A DNA stretch of 64,000 nucleotides, from assembly GCA_021555075.1 (NCBI GenBank), contig JAKGBX010000001.1, positions 124,001 to 188,000 on the forward strand, written 5' to 3'. The notes below the pieces were generated by a model. It worked only from the letters and a program-made list of their open reading frames with translations, searched no databases and was not told where the DNA came from. Positions 17,976 to 26,748 of this stretch are shown one piece after another (position 1 is the stretch's first letter; every line of letters begins with the position of its first letter). This DNA is from Rhodobacteraceae bacterium LMO-JJ12 (GTDB lineage: Bacteria > Pseudomonadota > Alphaproteobacteria > Rhodobacterales > Rhodobacteraceae). The translations under genes were made by a program, and so were the position numbers.

Positions 17976-17989
17976 TCGGAGGTAACGCA

Positions 17990-18418
17990 TTGATCATCAG
18001 GCGGGCAAAGGTCAGTGATTCAGATGCGCTTGCCGCTTGTATTTCCGCGGCTTATGCCGATGCGCTGGCGCGTGGCGTATCCCTTCCCCCGGTGGCGGAA
18101 GGGATCGACGCGGACATACGCGATCAGCTTGTCTGGGTCGCTGAAGATGGTGGAGTTCGCGGCGGTGTTGTCCTTGGGTTGCGCGATGATGTGGCCCATT
18201 TGATCAATATTGCCGTTGATCCGTCCTGTGGCGGGCGCGGTATCGGCAGGCGGCTGATCGAAACGGTGCTTGCCGCGGCGCGGGCAGCAGGCGCGAAACG
18301 GATGGATCTGGCTACGCATGTGGACATGCCCGAGAATGTCGCGCTCTATACACATCTGGGCTGGCGTGTAACCAGGCGTCACGAAAACAAGGTTTTGATG
18401 TCGCGGGATCTCGTTTGA
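17990..18418 (+). CDS. GNAT family N-acetyltransferase
   Basis: The 142-residue protein begins IIRRAKVSDSDAL and has the acetyl-CoA loop CGGRGIGRRLIETVL at about residue 85 and the C-terminal ALYTHLGWRVTRRHENKVLM, all typical of GNAT enzymes. The substrate is unknown. I prefer a TTG start at 17990 because GGAGG stands 7 bases upstream and yields the usual N-terminus. A GTG at 17972 overlapping the pheT stop is the alternative. It likely rides on the phe operon transcript. Confidence 0.8.
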   Translation: MIIRRAKVSDSDALAACISAAYADALARGVSLPPVAEGIDADIRDQLVWVAEDGGVRGGVVLGLRDDVAHLINIAVDPSCGGRGIGRRLIETVLAAARAAGAKRMDLATHVDMPENVALYTHLGWRVTRRHENKVLMSRDLV

Positions 18419-18479
18419 CAGCGACGGACAGGACGCTGGGGCGAGCCCTCACAGCAGGTTTGAAAATGGGAGCGTTTCT

Positions 18480-18929
18480 ATGACACTCAAAGTATATCTG
18501 AGCGGTGAAATCCACACCGATTGGCGTGAGCAGATTGTTGCGGGGGCCGAAGGGTTGGACGTGGAATTTAGCGCGCCGGTGACAGACCACGCGGCCAGCG
18601 ACGATTGCGGCGTGGCCATTTTGGGCGCGGAAGAGAACAAGTTCTGGCATGACCACAAGGGCGCACAGATGAACGCCATTCGCACCCGCAAGGGGATTGC
18701 GGACGCAGACGTGGTCGTGGTGCGTTTTGGCGAAAAATACCGCCAATGGAACGCGGCGTTTGATGCAGGCTATGCAGCGGCGCTGGGCAAATCACTGATC
18801 GTGTTGCAGATGGCTGAGCATGATCATGCGCTGAAGGAAGTCGATGCAGCCGCGCTGGCCGTGGCGCGCGAACCTGCGCAGGTGGTTGAAATCCTGCGCT
18901 ATGTCTTGACCGGGTCTTTGCCGGGGTAG
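18480..18929 (+). CDS. ytoQ: YtoQ family protein
   Basis: The 149-residue protein matches the YtoQ family (VYLSGEIHTDWREQI at the start, LGAEENKFWHDHKGAQMNAIRTRKGI in the middle, DADVVVVRFGEKYRQWNAAFDAG later). The fold resembles nucleoside 2-deoxyribosyltransferases, with a Rossmann-like AGYAAALGKSLIVLQ. The function is not established. It follows the GNAT gene by 61 bases. Confidence 0.85.
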   Translation: MTLKVYLSGEIHTDWREQIVAGAEGLDVEFSAPVTDHAASDDCGVAILGAEENKFWHDHKGAQMNAIRTRKGIADADVVVVRFGEKYRQWNAAFDAGYAAALGKSLIVLQMAEHDHALKEVDAAALAVAREPAQVVEILRYVLTGSLPG

Positions 18930-18930
18930 A

Positions 18931-18950
18931 GGGCGCGCAAGCGCGCACCC
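18931..18950. terminator. Convergent terminator-like hairpin (GCAAGC family)
   Basis: GGGCGCGC-AA-GCGCGCACCC folds with one bulged A, between the converging ytoQ and GST genes. Similar hairpins occur at 45868-45889 and 50744-50765. No T-run follows. Confidence 0.6.
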
Positions 18951-18959
18951 TGCAATTGA

Positions 18960-19658
18960 TCAGTCGCGCGGCGGGATGTTGAGCCCGCGTTTGACCGCCG
19001 GGCGCGCGACGAAACGGTCGAGATAGGCATCGACGTTTTTGAAGCTGTCGAAATCAACCGCATCGGTTGCTTCATAGAAATCGAGCGCGCGCAGCCAGGG
19101 CGCGATGGCGATATCGGCGATGGAGTATTCGCCCATGATCCATTCCTTGCCTGCCAGAGCGCCATCGAGCACGCCGAGTAGGCGTTTGGTCTCGCCCAAG
19201 TAACGCTCAACCGGGCGTTTGTCTTCGATGGCGGACCCGGCGAATTTATAGAAAAACCCGAGCTGGCCGAACATCGGGCCGACGCCGCCCATCTGAAACA
19301 TCAGCCATTGAATTGTTTGATAGCGTTTGGCGGGGTCGTCGGACAGGAATTGGCCGGTTTTCTCGGCGAGGTAAATCAGGATCGCACCGGATTCAAACAG
19401 CGCCAAAGGCTTGCCGCCGGGGCCATTGGGGTCGATGATCGCGGGGATCTTGTTATTCGGGTTGAGCGCGAGAAATTCCGGGCTTTTCACATCGGCATCC
19501 GAAAGCGTGACCTTGTGTGCTTCATAAGGCAGGCCGGTCTCTTCCAGCATGATGGCGGCTTTTACGCCATTGGGCGTGGGAAACGAATAGAGCTGAAGCA
19601 CCGAAGGGTCGGCGGCAGGCCAGCGGGAATTGATCGGATGATCGGTGAGTTTGGTCAT
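18960..19658 (-). CDS. Glutathione S-transferase family protein (YfcG/Ure2p-like)
   Basis: The 232-residue protein has an N-terminal thioredoxin fold (VLQLYSFPTPNGVKAAIMLEE; NPNNKIPAIIDPNG; FESGAILIYLAEKTGQFL) and an alpha-helical C-terminal domain with GEYSIADIAIAPWL. It fits the nu-class disulfide-bond reductases such as YfcG, which act on glutathione-linked substrates. CAGGAGGTTCTC precedes the start at 19658. A related enzyme, YghU, is encoded at 29910-30776. Confidence 0.88.
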   Translation of the reverse strand: MTKLTDHPINSRWPAADPSVLQLYSFPTPNGVKAAIMLEETGLPYEAHKVTLSDADVKSPEFLALNPNNKIPAIIDPNGPGGKPLALFESGAILIYLAEKTGQFLSDDPAKRYQTIQWLMFQMGGVGPMFGQLGFFYKFAGSAIEDKRPVERYLGETKRLLGVLDGALAGKEWIMGEYSIADIAIAPWLRALDFYEATDAVDFDSFKNVDAYLDRFVARPAVKRGLNIPPRD

Positions 19659-19802
19659 GAGAACCTCCTGGGTCTTGTGAGCGAAAATACCCAATTTTCC
19701 CCTTAAGAACAGGCCCATATCGCCGGATTTATGATATGTTAACGGCAGGACCGGACAGCGCGAACGGCTGATAACCGGCTGGTTTCAAGAGTGAGGGGCA
19801 CA

Positions 19803-20234
19803 ATGCTTAAGGAATTCAAAGACTTCATCGCCAAGGGCAATGTCATGGACATGGCCGTTGGTATCATCATCGGGGCGGCGTTTACGGCGATTGTCGCCTC
19901 GCTGGTTGCTGATCTGATCAACCCGTTTATTGGTTTGTTCCTTGGCGGGATCGACTTTACCAACATGTATGTCGTTTTGAGCGGCGAAGTACCCGAAGGC
20001 GCCAGCCTTGAAGCGGCGCGTGAAAGCGGTGCGGCGGTGTTCGCCTATGGCTCGTTCATCATGGCAATCATCAACTTCCTGATCATTGCCTTCGTGGTGT
20101 TCATGCTGGTGCGCTATGTCAACAAGGTCAAAGACGCGGCGTCCAAGCCGGAAGCGCCCGTAGAGGAAGCGCCCGCAGGGCCGACCGAGATTGAGCTGTT
20201 GGCCGAGATCCGTGACGCTCTGGCCAAGAAGTAA
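19803..20234 (+). CDS. mscL: Large-conductance mechanosensitive channel
   Basis: MscL is a homopentameric inner-membrane channel that opens at near-lytic tension. The 143-residue protein has the conserved start [22 protein letters not shown]1 ([20 protein letters not shown]), the periplasmic loop, TM2 ([20 protein letters not shown]) and a charged C-terminal bundle ending in [27 protein letters not shown] precedes the ATG. A clear terminator follows. Confidence 0.97.
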   Translation: MLKEFKDFIAKGNVMDMAVGIIIGAAFTAIVASLVADLINPFIGLFLGGIDFTNMYVVLSGEVPEGASLEAARESGAAVFAYGSFIMAIINFLIIAFVVFMLVRYVNKVKDAASKPEAPVEEAPAGPTEIELLAEIRDALAKK

Positions 20235-20254
20235 GTTCTAAACTAGACAATGGA

Positions 20255-20288
20255 ATGCTCCGCCGGGTGATTGGCGGGGCATTTTTCT
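20255..20288 (+). terminator. Rho-independent terminator of mscL
   Basis: The stem ATGCTCCGCC / GGCGGGGCAT with a GGGTGATT loop is followed by TTTT, 20 bases after the mscL stop. Confidence 0.85.
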
Positions 20289-20340
20289 TTTGAAAGGCCG
20301 GGCAACGCATCGGCAGCGGGCAGTGTAAGGAAGCATTCTG

Positions 20341-21147
20341 ATGCAGGATATATTCGATATGGCGGCGGGCTATGCGCCCTTGGTGATCAGCGCCGTGAAG
20401 GCGTTGGTTGTTCTCATTCTTGGGTGGATGATTGCGGGGTTTGTGGGCCGCATGGTGCGCAACCGCGTGAATGCCAATCCGAGGATCGATCAGACGATTG
20501 GCAATTTCGCAGCCAGCATGGTGCGCTGGGTTATCCTTTTGATGGTGCTGGTTGCGGTGCTGGGGCTTTTCGGCATTCAGGCAACAAGCCTTGTGGCGGT
20601 TCTGGGTGCCGCGACGCTGGCCATCGGGATGGCGTTGCAAGGCACGCTGAGCGATCTGGCGGCGGGGTTCATGCTGATCCTGTTTCGGCCCTATAAGCTG
20701 GGCGATTATGTCGATATCGCGGGCACGTCAGGGACGGTGAAAGACATCAACCTGTTTTTCACCGAATTGGCGACGCCCGATAATATCCAGATCATCGTGC
20801 CGAACGGGCAATCCTGGGGCGCGATCATCCGTAACTTCTCGCATCATGACACGCGGCGTGTGGATGTGACCTATGGCATTGATTATGGCGATGATATCGA
20901 GGCGGCCAAGGCTGTGATCCTGAGCCAGGTGGCGGCGGACAGCCGGGTTCTGGGTGATCCCGAGCCATGGGTCAGGGTGACCAACCTGGGCGACAGTTCG
21001 GTTGATCTGACGCTGCGCGTGTGGTGTGTGGCCGCAGATTTCTGGGATGTGAAATTTCACCTGACGCAGGCGGTGAAAGAGGCGTTTGACGCCAACGGCA
21101 TTTCGATTCCCTATCCGCATAGCGTGGAAATTCATAAAGAAGGTTGA
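20341..21147 (+). CDS. mscS: Small-conductance mechanosensitive channel (MscS family)
   Basis: The 268-residue protein matches E. coli-size MscS. It has three N-terminal transmembrane helices, with the pore helix glycine/alanine pattern LGAATLAIGMALQGTLSDLAAGFM, then the beta domain (YKLGDYVDIAGTSGTVKDINLFFTEL; IIVPNGQSWGAIIRN) and the C-terminal alpha/beta domain ending IPYPHSVEIHKE. AAGGAAG precedes the ATG. It follows mscL but after a terminator, so it may have its own promoter. Confidence 0.95.
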   Translation: MQDIFDMAAGYAPLVISAVKALVVLILGWMIAGFVGRMVRNRVNANPRIDQTIGNFAASMVRWVILLMVLVAVLGLFGIQATSLVAVLGAATLAIGMALQGTLSDLAAGFMLILFRPYKLGDYVDIAGTSGTVKDINLFFTELATPDNIQIIVPNGQSWGAIIRNFSHHDTRRVDVTYGIDYGDDIEAAKAVILSQVAADSRVLGDPEPWVRVTNLGDSSVDLTLRVWCVAADFWDVKFHLTQAVKEAFDANGISIPYPHSVEIHKEG

Positions 21148-21280
21148 AGCCACCTGCGCAAGGCCGATTGAGGCGATTTGCGCGGCTGTTTTTGACGAGG
21201 CGGTGTGCTAAACTCGGGCGTGATTGTCGCGCCCGGCGTTTTGTCGTGAAGCGCGACGCAGGACCGAGAAGGGACGCCCA

Positions 21281-21748
21281 ATGTTGCGCCAGCTAATTGC
21301 CACTGTTTTGATGATCTGTTTCGCCATTGCGGCGGGGGCAGAGACGCGGATGGTGAACAGCCCTGGGGATGGGTATCTCAACCTGCGCACGGGGCCAGGC
21401 AGCGAGTATCAGATTGTCCAACGCATGGGGCATGGCAGCCGGGTTGATGTGCTGGAAACCAAGGGCAGTTGGAGCCGGGTGCGCCAACAGGCAAACGGCG
21501 CAGAAGGCTGGGCTTTTCGCAAATATCTGGTGCCGGAAAAAGCCCGCAGCGTAAAGCGGACCGTTTACTCGCCAGGCGATGGATTTCTCAACATGCGGAC
21601 CGGACCTGGCAGTGAGTTTAAGATCATGCGGCGGATGTATCATGGTGATCAGGTCGATATTCTTGAGCGCAAGGGCAGTTGGGTGCGGGTGTACCATCCC
21701 CGGACTGGCGCCAAGGGTTGGGCCTTTGAGAAATATTTGCGTAAATGA
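21281..21748 (+). CDS. Exported protein with two SH3 (SH3b) repeats
   Basis: The 155-residue protein has a signal peptide (MLRQLIATVLMICFAIAAGA) and then two bacterial SH3 repeats, each with the pattern SPGDG-LN-RTGPGSE-I---M-HG--VD-LE-KGSW-RV----GA-GWAF-KYL. The two halves are near-identical in layout, suggesting internal duplication. SH3b modules often bind peptidoglycan or peptide ligands in the periplasm. No catalytic domain is present. Confidence 0.85.
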   Translation: MLRQLIATVLMICFAIAAGAETRMVNSPGDGYLNLRTGPGSEYQIVQRMGHGSRVDVLETKGSWSRVRQQANGAEGWAFRKYLVPEKARSVKRTVYSPGDGFLNMRTGPGSEFKIMRRMYHGDQVDILERKGSWVRVYHPRTGAKGWAFEKYLRK

Positions 21749-21818
21749 GATTGGCAACACCGCCCCAATACACCCGGTATGTTTCTGGCGAAATGAAGCG
21801 ATGCGGTGGATTTTGGGT

Positions 21819-21846
21819 TTGACAGGAGCGGCGCACCCGGATAATC
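21819..21846 (+). promoter_or_regulatory. Promoter for tRNA-Met
   Basis: A consensus TTGACA at 21819-21824 is followed 15-16 bases later by GATAATC at 21840-21846. Transcription would begin about 10 bases upstream of the tRNA 5' end. Confidence 0.65.
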
Positions 21847-21862
21847 GGGCCTGCGTGTGAAT

Positions 21863-21939
21863 GGCGTGGTAGCTCAGCTGGTTAGAGCACAGCACTCATA
21901 ATGCTGGGGTCGGCGGTTCAAGTCCGCCCCACGCTACCA
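21863..21939 (+). tRNA. tRNA-Met (CAT anticodon)
   Basis: The 77-base gene folds as a cloverleaf: acceptor GGCGTGG with CCACGCT (first pair G-U), D arm AGCTCAGCTGGTTAGAGC, anticodon arm CAGCA-CTCATAA-TGCTG with CAT at 21897-21899, T arm GGCGG-TTCAAGT-CCGCC, and an encoded CCA. The paired first base and the acceptor sequence favour elongator Met over initiator; the tRNA-Ile2 alternative with a lysidine-modified CAT cannot be excluded by eye. Confidence 0.93.
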
Positions 21940-22155
21940 TTCACCTCCTGCCAGAAATGAGCGTAACGTCATTGGGGCCGCAGGCTTGCCTTTTTGCGGC
22001 GTGGCGCGGAAAACTGCATTTCGGGTCAAGAAGCGTTTCGATCTGTTGCCGCTGAATGGCGAAATATCGAACCGCCCGACACGATTGAAAGTTGCACACC
22101 ATTTGAGTTCAAGTTGAAGTTCAACTCAAAACCGAAACGCTTTGGGGAGGCGAGC

Positions 22156-24108
22156 ATGGCTGAGGCACGTGAGATTCTGTGGCAACCGAGCAAGGAGCGG
22201 GCCGAGGCGACCTGGCTTGCGAAGTTCATGCGTTGGCTTGAGGCCGAGCGCGGATTGCACTTTGAGGATTATCACGCACTTTGGCAGTGGTCGGTAAGCG
22301 ATCTTGAGGGTTTCTGGACCGCGATAATCGGGTTTTTCGACCTTCCTGTGAGCGGCTGGAGCGAGGTTTTGCCCGAGCGCAAGATGCCGGGCGCGGATTG
22401 GTTTCCCGGTGCCACGACCAATTTTGCACATCAGGTGCTACGCCACGCTGACGAGCGGCCTGATGACATCGCGCTGGTGCTGCAATCGGAGACCTTTGGC
22501 CGGGTCGAGATGAGCTGGAGCGAGCTTGCGGCGAAGGTCGGGGCGGCGCAGGCGGGCTTGCGCGCGATGGGGGTGGAGAAGGGCGACCGCGTGGTTGCCA
22601 TTCTGCCGAACTCGCCGGAGGCGTTGATCGCGTTTCTGGCCACGGTGGGCATGGGGGCCGTCTGGTCGCTTTGTGCGCCGGATATGGGGCATGTGGCGAT
22701 CTCCGACCGGTTTCGGCAGATCGAACCAAAGGTTCTGATTGCGCAGGATGGATATGTGCATGCCGGCAAGGTGATCGACCGGCGCGGGCTGCTTGAGGAA
22801 ATCACGGCGGATTTGCCGAGTGTTAAGCATAAGGTGATGGTGACGACGCAGGGCGAGGCCGCCGAGGGTTGGCTTGGCTGGGAGGCGTTTGTGGCGAACA
22901 AGGCAGCGCCCGAGGTGCTCGACGTCGAATTTTCGCATCCGATCTGGATTGTCTATTCCTCGGGAACCACGGGAAATCCGAAGCCGATCGTGCATGGTCA
23001 TGGCGGCGTTCTTTTGGAAGGGGCGAAGCAAACGCTGCATCAGGATCTGGGGCCTGAAAGCCGGTATTGCTGGATGACTTCGTCAGGCTGGATCATGTGG
23101 AATTCGCAATGGAGCGCGTTGTCGCGCGGTGCGATGGTGGCGCTGTTTGACGGCGCGCCGAATTATCCCGACATGCTGGAAGTCTGGCGTTTCGTGGCGC
23201 GCGAAAAGCTGACGTATTTCGGTGCGGGGGCGGCGTTTTACATGGGCTGCGAAAAGGCCGGTATTCGCCCTGGTGCTGAGTTGGACCTGTCCAACCTTAC
23301 CGGGTTGGGCTCGACCGGGTCGCCGCTTTCTCAGGAGGGTTATGACTGGATTTACCGCGAGGTGAAGCGCGATCTGTGGCTCGCACCGATTTCGGGCGGC
23401 ACCGATCTGGCCGGGGCGTTTGTGGTCGGCAATCCGATGATGCCGGTGCGCGCGGGCGAGATGCAGTGCCGCGCGCTGGGCAATGCGGTGCGCGCGTTTG
23501 ACGAGGCGGGCAACGAGCTGATCGGAGCGGTGGGCGAATTGGTCTGCACCGAGCCGCTGCCGTCGATGCCGCTCAAATTCTGGGGCGATGATGACGGGTC
23601 GCGGTTGTTCGAGAGCTATTTTGATACCTATCCGGGTGTCTGGCGGCACGGCGACTGGATCGAGTTCACGCCCGAGGGCGGTTCAATCATCTATGGACGC
23701 TCGGACGCGACGATAAACCGGCGCGGTTTGCGGCTGGGATCAAGCGAGATTTACCGCGCGGTCGAGGCGTTGGACGAGGTGCTGGATTCGCTGGTCATCG
23801 ATCTGGAGTTTCTGGGGCGCGAAAGCTTCATGCCGTTGTTTGTGGTGATGCGCGAAGGGATCGCGCTTGATGATGCGATGAAGGCCAAGATCAACGGCGC
23901 GATCCGGGCGTCGGTGTCGGCGCGGTTCTTGCCTGATGAGATTGTGCAGGTCGCCGAGGTGCCACGCACGCTGTCGGGCAAGAAGCTGGAAGTGCCGGTG
24001 AAAAAGTTGCTGCTTGGCGGCGATCCCGACACGGTGGTCAACCGCGATTCGATGGCCAATCCGGCAAGCTTTGACGTGTTCGTGGAGTATGCCAAGGCGC
24101 GGGGCTGA
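22156..24108 (+). CDS. Acetoacetate--CoA ligase (acetoacetyl-CoA synthetase)
   Basis: The 650-residue ANL-superfamily enzyme activates acetoacetate with ATP and CoA, feeding acetoacetyl-CoA into central or polyhydroxybutyrate metabolism. The P-loop VYSSGTTGNPKPIVHGHGG is at about 260-280, GSTGSPLSQEGYDW and ISGGTDLAGAF form the adenylate motifs, YGRSDATINRRGLRLGSSEIYRAVE is the hinge, and LSGKKLEVPVKK carries the catalytic C-terminal lysine. The length and N-terminal ILWQPSKE match acetoacetyl-CoA rather than acetyl-CoA synthetase. TTGGGGAGGCGAGC precedes the ATG at 22156. Confidence 0.92.
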   Translation: MAEAREILWQPSKERAEATWLAKFMRWLEAERGLHFEDYHALWQWSVSDLEGFWTAIIGFFDLPVSGWSEVLPERKMPGADWFPGATTNFAHQVLRHADERPDDIALVLQSETFGRVEMSWSELAAKVGAAQAGLRAMGVEKGDRVVAILPNSPEALIAFLATVGMGAVWSLCAPDMGHVAISDRFRQIEPKVLIAQDGYVHAGKVIDRRGLLEEITADLPSVKHKVMVTTQGEAAEGWLGWEAFVANKAAPEVLDVEFSHPIWIVYSSGTTGNPKPIVHGHGGVLLEGAKQTLHQDLGPESRYCWMTSSGWIMWNSQWSALSRGAMVALFDGAPNYPDMLEVWRFVAREKLTYFGAGAAFYMGCEKAGIRPGAELDLSNLTGLGSTGSPLSQEGYDWIYREVKRDLWLAPISGGTDLAGAFVVGNPMMPVRAGEMQCRALGNAVRAFDEAGNELIGAVGELVCTEPLPSMPLKFWGDDDGSRLFESYFDTYPGVWRHGDWIEFTPEGGSIIYGRSDATINRRGLRLGSSEIYRAVEALDEVLDSLVIDLEFLGRESFMPLFVVMREGIALDDAMKAKINGAIRASVSARFLPDEIVQVAEVPRTLSGKKLEVPVKKLLLGGDPDTVVNRDSMANPASFDVFVEYAKARG

Positions 24109-24119
24109 GCCTGCCGCGC

Positions 24120-24779
24120 TCAGATTGCGTTGGCGCTGACCCCGAGCGCTATGGCGACGAAGAAACAGACCGACGCGGTCAGCACAAAGCCGTGCCAGAT
24201 CGCGTTGGCGAACTTCAGGTTTTCCCAGATGTGGAAGACGACGCCGATCGTGTAGAGCAAGCCGCCCGCCGCAATCAGGATCAGGGCGCTGACGGGCAGA
24301 ACCGAAAACAGCGACCCGGCCAGCAACACCGAAAGCCAGCCCATGATCAGGTAGAGCGCGACGCCGTTGCGGCCCGGTTTCTTCCAGAACCAGAACTTGC
24401 GGATCATCCCGAAGGCCGCCAGTGCCCAGACTACGGCGAGCACCAGATAGGATGACAGCGAGCCGATCATGAAGACCAGCGGTGTATAGGTGCCCGCGAT
24501 TTTCAGGTAAATCGCCGCGTGGTCGATGCGCCGGAAGGTCGGGCGCAGGTTTTCCCAAGGGGTGAAGTGGTAGATTGCCGAGGCGATGAATGTCGCGATC
24601 AGGGTCAGGCCATAGATTGATAGCGCGACGGTCTGCCCGCCGCTGACATTACCAAAGGCCCAGATAATCAACCACACCGCCCCGGTAAGTGCGCCGGTAA
24701 CGCCCAACACATGCATGGCAGCATCTGCGATCCGTTCGGATCGGGCATAGGCGGGATAGTCAGACTCAATATGTGTCAT
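24120..24779 (-). CDS. Hemolysin III family (PAQR-like) membrane protein
   Basis: The 219-residue protein has seven predicted transmembrane helices and the HlyIII/PAQR motifs: SAIYHFTPW in helix 2, RRIDHAAIYLKIAGTYTPL in helix 3, and GVVFHIWENLKFANAIWHGFVL near the end. The conserved Ser/Asp/His set suggests a metal-dependent hydrolase-like membrane enzyme; the haemolysin name is historical. It converges on the acetoacetyl-CoA synthetase gene 11 bases away. Confidence 0.9.
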   Translation of the reverse strand: MTHIESDYPAYARSERIADAAMHVLGVTGALTGAVWLIIWAFGNVSGGQTVALSIYGLTLIATFIASAIYHFTPWENLRPTFRRIDHAAIYLKIAGTYTPLVFMIGSLSSYLVLAVVWALAAFGMIRKFWFWKKPGRNGVALYLIMGWLSVLLAGSLFSVLPVSALILIAAGGLLYTIGVVFHIWENLKFANAIWHGFVLTASVCFFVAIALGVSANAI

Positions 24780-24920
24780 GGGCAGAGACTAACGCGTCAT
24801 CGCATATTCGCACAGCCCCCTTGCAGGCAGGGCGCGGAGAAATGCCCACTGACCTAGCGTAAACCGACAGAAGGCCGCGGCACCCGCGAGAATGGGCACC
24901 GCGGGTCGATTGCAGATCGG

Positions 24921-26036
24921 CTATTTAATCATCAGTTGGGGCGAAACAACATCAATTCCCAGAGCCTTGCCGACCGCGTAATAGGTCAGCTTGCCAGCAT
25001 GGACGTTAAGACCGTTGAGCAGATTCGGATCATCAGCGCAGGCCTGTTTCCAACCCTTGTCAGCCAGCGCCAGCATGAAGGGCATGGTGGCATTGCCAAG
25101 CGCGATGGTCGAGGTGCGCGCCACCGCGCCGGGCATGTTGGCGACACAGTAGTGCACGACGCCATCAACCTCATAGATCGGTTCGGCGTGGGTGGTGGCG
25201 CGGGAGGTTTCAAAGCAACCGCCCTGATCAATTGCGACATCGACAAGCACGGAGCCGGGTTTCATCTCGGAAAGTTGGGCGCGGCTGATCAATGTGGGCG
25301 CGGCGGCGCCGGGGATCAAAACAGCGCCGATGATCATGTCCATGCGCGGCAAGAGTTCGGCCAGCGCACCCTGATCGGAATATTGCGTGGTCAGGCGGCC
25401 CATGAACACGTCATCAAGATAGGAGAGGCGTGGCACCGAACGATCAAGCACCGTGACATTGGCCCCCATGCCCACGGCCACCCGCGCCGCAGCCGTGCCG
25501 ACAACGCCGCCGCCGATGATGGCCACATTGCCGGGGCGCACGCCGGGCACGCCGCCCAACAGAACGCCGCTGCCGCCATTGGCCTTTTGCAACGCCCATG
25601 CGCCGCTCTGGGGGGCAAGCCGCCCGGCGACTTCCGACATCGGCGCCAGAAGCGGCAAGCCGCCGCGCGCATCCGTTACGGTCTCATAGGCAATCGCGGT
25701 GCAGCCGCTGTTCAGCAGGTCGCGGGTCTGATCGGGATCGGGGGCGAGATGAAGGTAGGTAAACAACACCTGGCCCTCGCGCAGCATCTTGCGCTCGATG
25801 GCTTGGGGTTCTTTCACCTTTACGATCATGTCGGCGATGGCAAAGATTTCCTCGGCGGTGGCGAGGATATGCGCCCCGGCCTCGATATAAGCGGTATCGT
25901 CGAATCCGGCACCCAACCCGGCGCCGCTCTCGACGATGACCTCATGGCCGTGGGCCACGGCTTCGCGGGCAGCGTTGGGGGTTATCCCGACGCGGAATTC
26001 CTGGGGTTTGATTTCCTTGGGGCAGCCGATCTTCAT
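24921..26036 (-). CDS. ald: Alanine dehydrogenase
   Basis: Alanine dehydrogenase interconverts L-alanine and pyruvate with NAD and ammonia. The 371 residues match the family: MKIGCPKEIKPQEFRVGITP at the N-terminus, catalytic K75 region MIVKVKEPQ and His in FTYLHLAPDP, Rossmann loop VAIIGGGVVGTAAARVAVGMGA, and VDVAIDQGGCFETS. The start at 26036 gives the canonical length. It is divergent from an Lrp-type regulator, which is the usual arrangement for inducible ald. Confidence 0.96.
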   Translation of the reverse strand: MKIGCPKEIKPQEFRVGITPNAAREAVAHGHEVIVESGAGLGAGFDDTAYIEAGAHILATAEEIFAIADMIVKVKEPQAIERKMLREGQVLFTYLHLAPDPDQTRDLLNSGCTAIAYETVTDARGGLPLLAPMSEVAGRLAPQSGAWALQKANGGSGVLLGGVPGVRPGNVAIIGGGVVGTAAARVAVGMGANVTVLDRSVPRLSYLDDVFMGRLTTQYSDQGALAELLPRMDMIIGAVLIPGAAAPTLISRAQLSEMKPGSVLVDVAIDQGGCFETSRATTHAEPIYEVDGVVHYCVANMPGAVARTSTIALGNATMPFMLALADKGWKQACADDPNLLNGLNVHAGKLTYYAVGKALGIDVVSPQLMIK

Positions 26037-26134
26037 TGTCGCGTCCTCCTCGATCGCGGTAAGAATGCCTGACAGGATGTCGCATCTGGCGTGCAAACGA
26101 AACTGGTTCTTTGGCGTGTGGGGTGGACATTTTA

Positions 26135-26145
26135 GAAGAATCTTC
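26135..26145. promoter_or_regulatory. Candidate Lrp-type operator between ald and its regulator
   Basis: GAAGA-A-TCTTC is a perfect 5-base inverted repeat located 37 bases before the regulator start and about 100 before ald. A second partial half (CGAAGAGG) lies at about 26165. Regulation of both genes from here is inference. Confidence 0.4.
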
Positions 26146-26181
26146 GATATTCAGGCCGAAACATCGAAGAGGTTTGCGTAA

Positions 26182-26640
26182 ATGCAGCTCGACACTATAG
26201 ATCGCCGTATTCTGAATGTGCTTCAGCGCAAGGGGCGGATTTCGAATTCCGACCTGAGCGAGGCGATCAATCTGAGCCCAAGTGCGTGCCATCGCCGGGT
26301 GCAGCGGTTGGAAAAGGACGGGTTCATCCGCGATTACGTAGCGCTTCTGGATGCGCGCCGACTTGGCATGCCGACCACCGTGTTTGTCGAGATCACCTTG
26401 CAGGCTCAGGCCGATGAGGTGCTTGACGCCTTCGAGAAAGCGGTGGCGCGAATACCCGATGTTCTGGAATGCCATCTGATGGCGGGCACGGCGGACTACC
26501 TTCTAAAGGTGGTGGCCGAAAACACCGAGGATTTCGCGCGCATTCACCGTCAACATCTGGCGCGCCTGCCCGGTGTGGCGCAGATGCAATCAAGCTTTGC
26601 CCTGCGCACCGTGTTCAAGACGACGGCGCTGCCGGTGTGA
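26182..26640 (+). CDS. Lrp/AsnC family transcriptional regulator
   Basis: The 152-residue protein has an N-terminal AsnC-type HTH (LDTIDRRILNVLQRKGRISNSDLSEAINLSPSACHRRVQRLEKDGFI, shown here by its ends) and a C-terminal RAM ligand domain (VLECHLMAGTADYLLKVV; LPGVAQMQSSFALRTV). Its divergent placement next to ald fits an AldR/Lrp-like activator that responds to alanine or another amino acid. GAAGAGGTTTGCGTAA lies before the ATG. Confidence 0.92.
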   Translation: MQLDTIDRRILNVLQRKGRISNSDLSEAINLSPSACHRRVQRLEKDGFIRDYVALLDARRLGMPTTVFVEITLQAQADEVLDAFEKAVARIPDVLECHLMAGTADYLLKVVAENTEDFARIHRQHLARLPGVAQMQSSFALRTVFKTTALPV

Positions 26641-26748
26641 CCCGAAGTTCTGAAAAAGTTGAGGAAAATGCACCAAGGTACGATGGGTCTGGATTAACCG
26701 CTGCTTAGAAGTCCGCTGTCTAGGCTGGCCCGGTTTCCGGGGGCCATC

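Noticed and set aside
24120-24779. Virulence haemolysin
   Set aside because: The HlyIII name is historical; the protein is a PAQR-type membrane protein found in many harmless bacteria.
24936-26072. 378-codon plus-strand frame opposite ald
   Set aside because: Antisense to alanine dehydrogenase; glycine/histidine-rich and motif-free.
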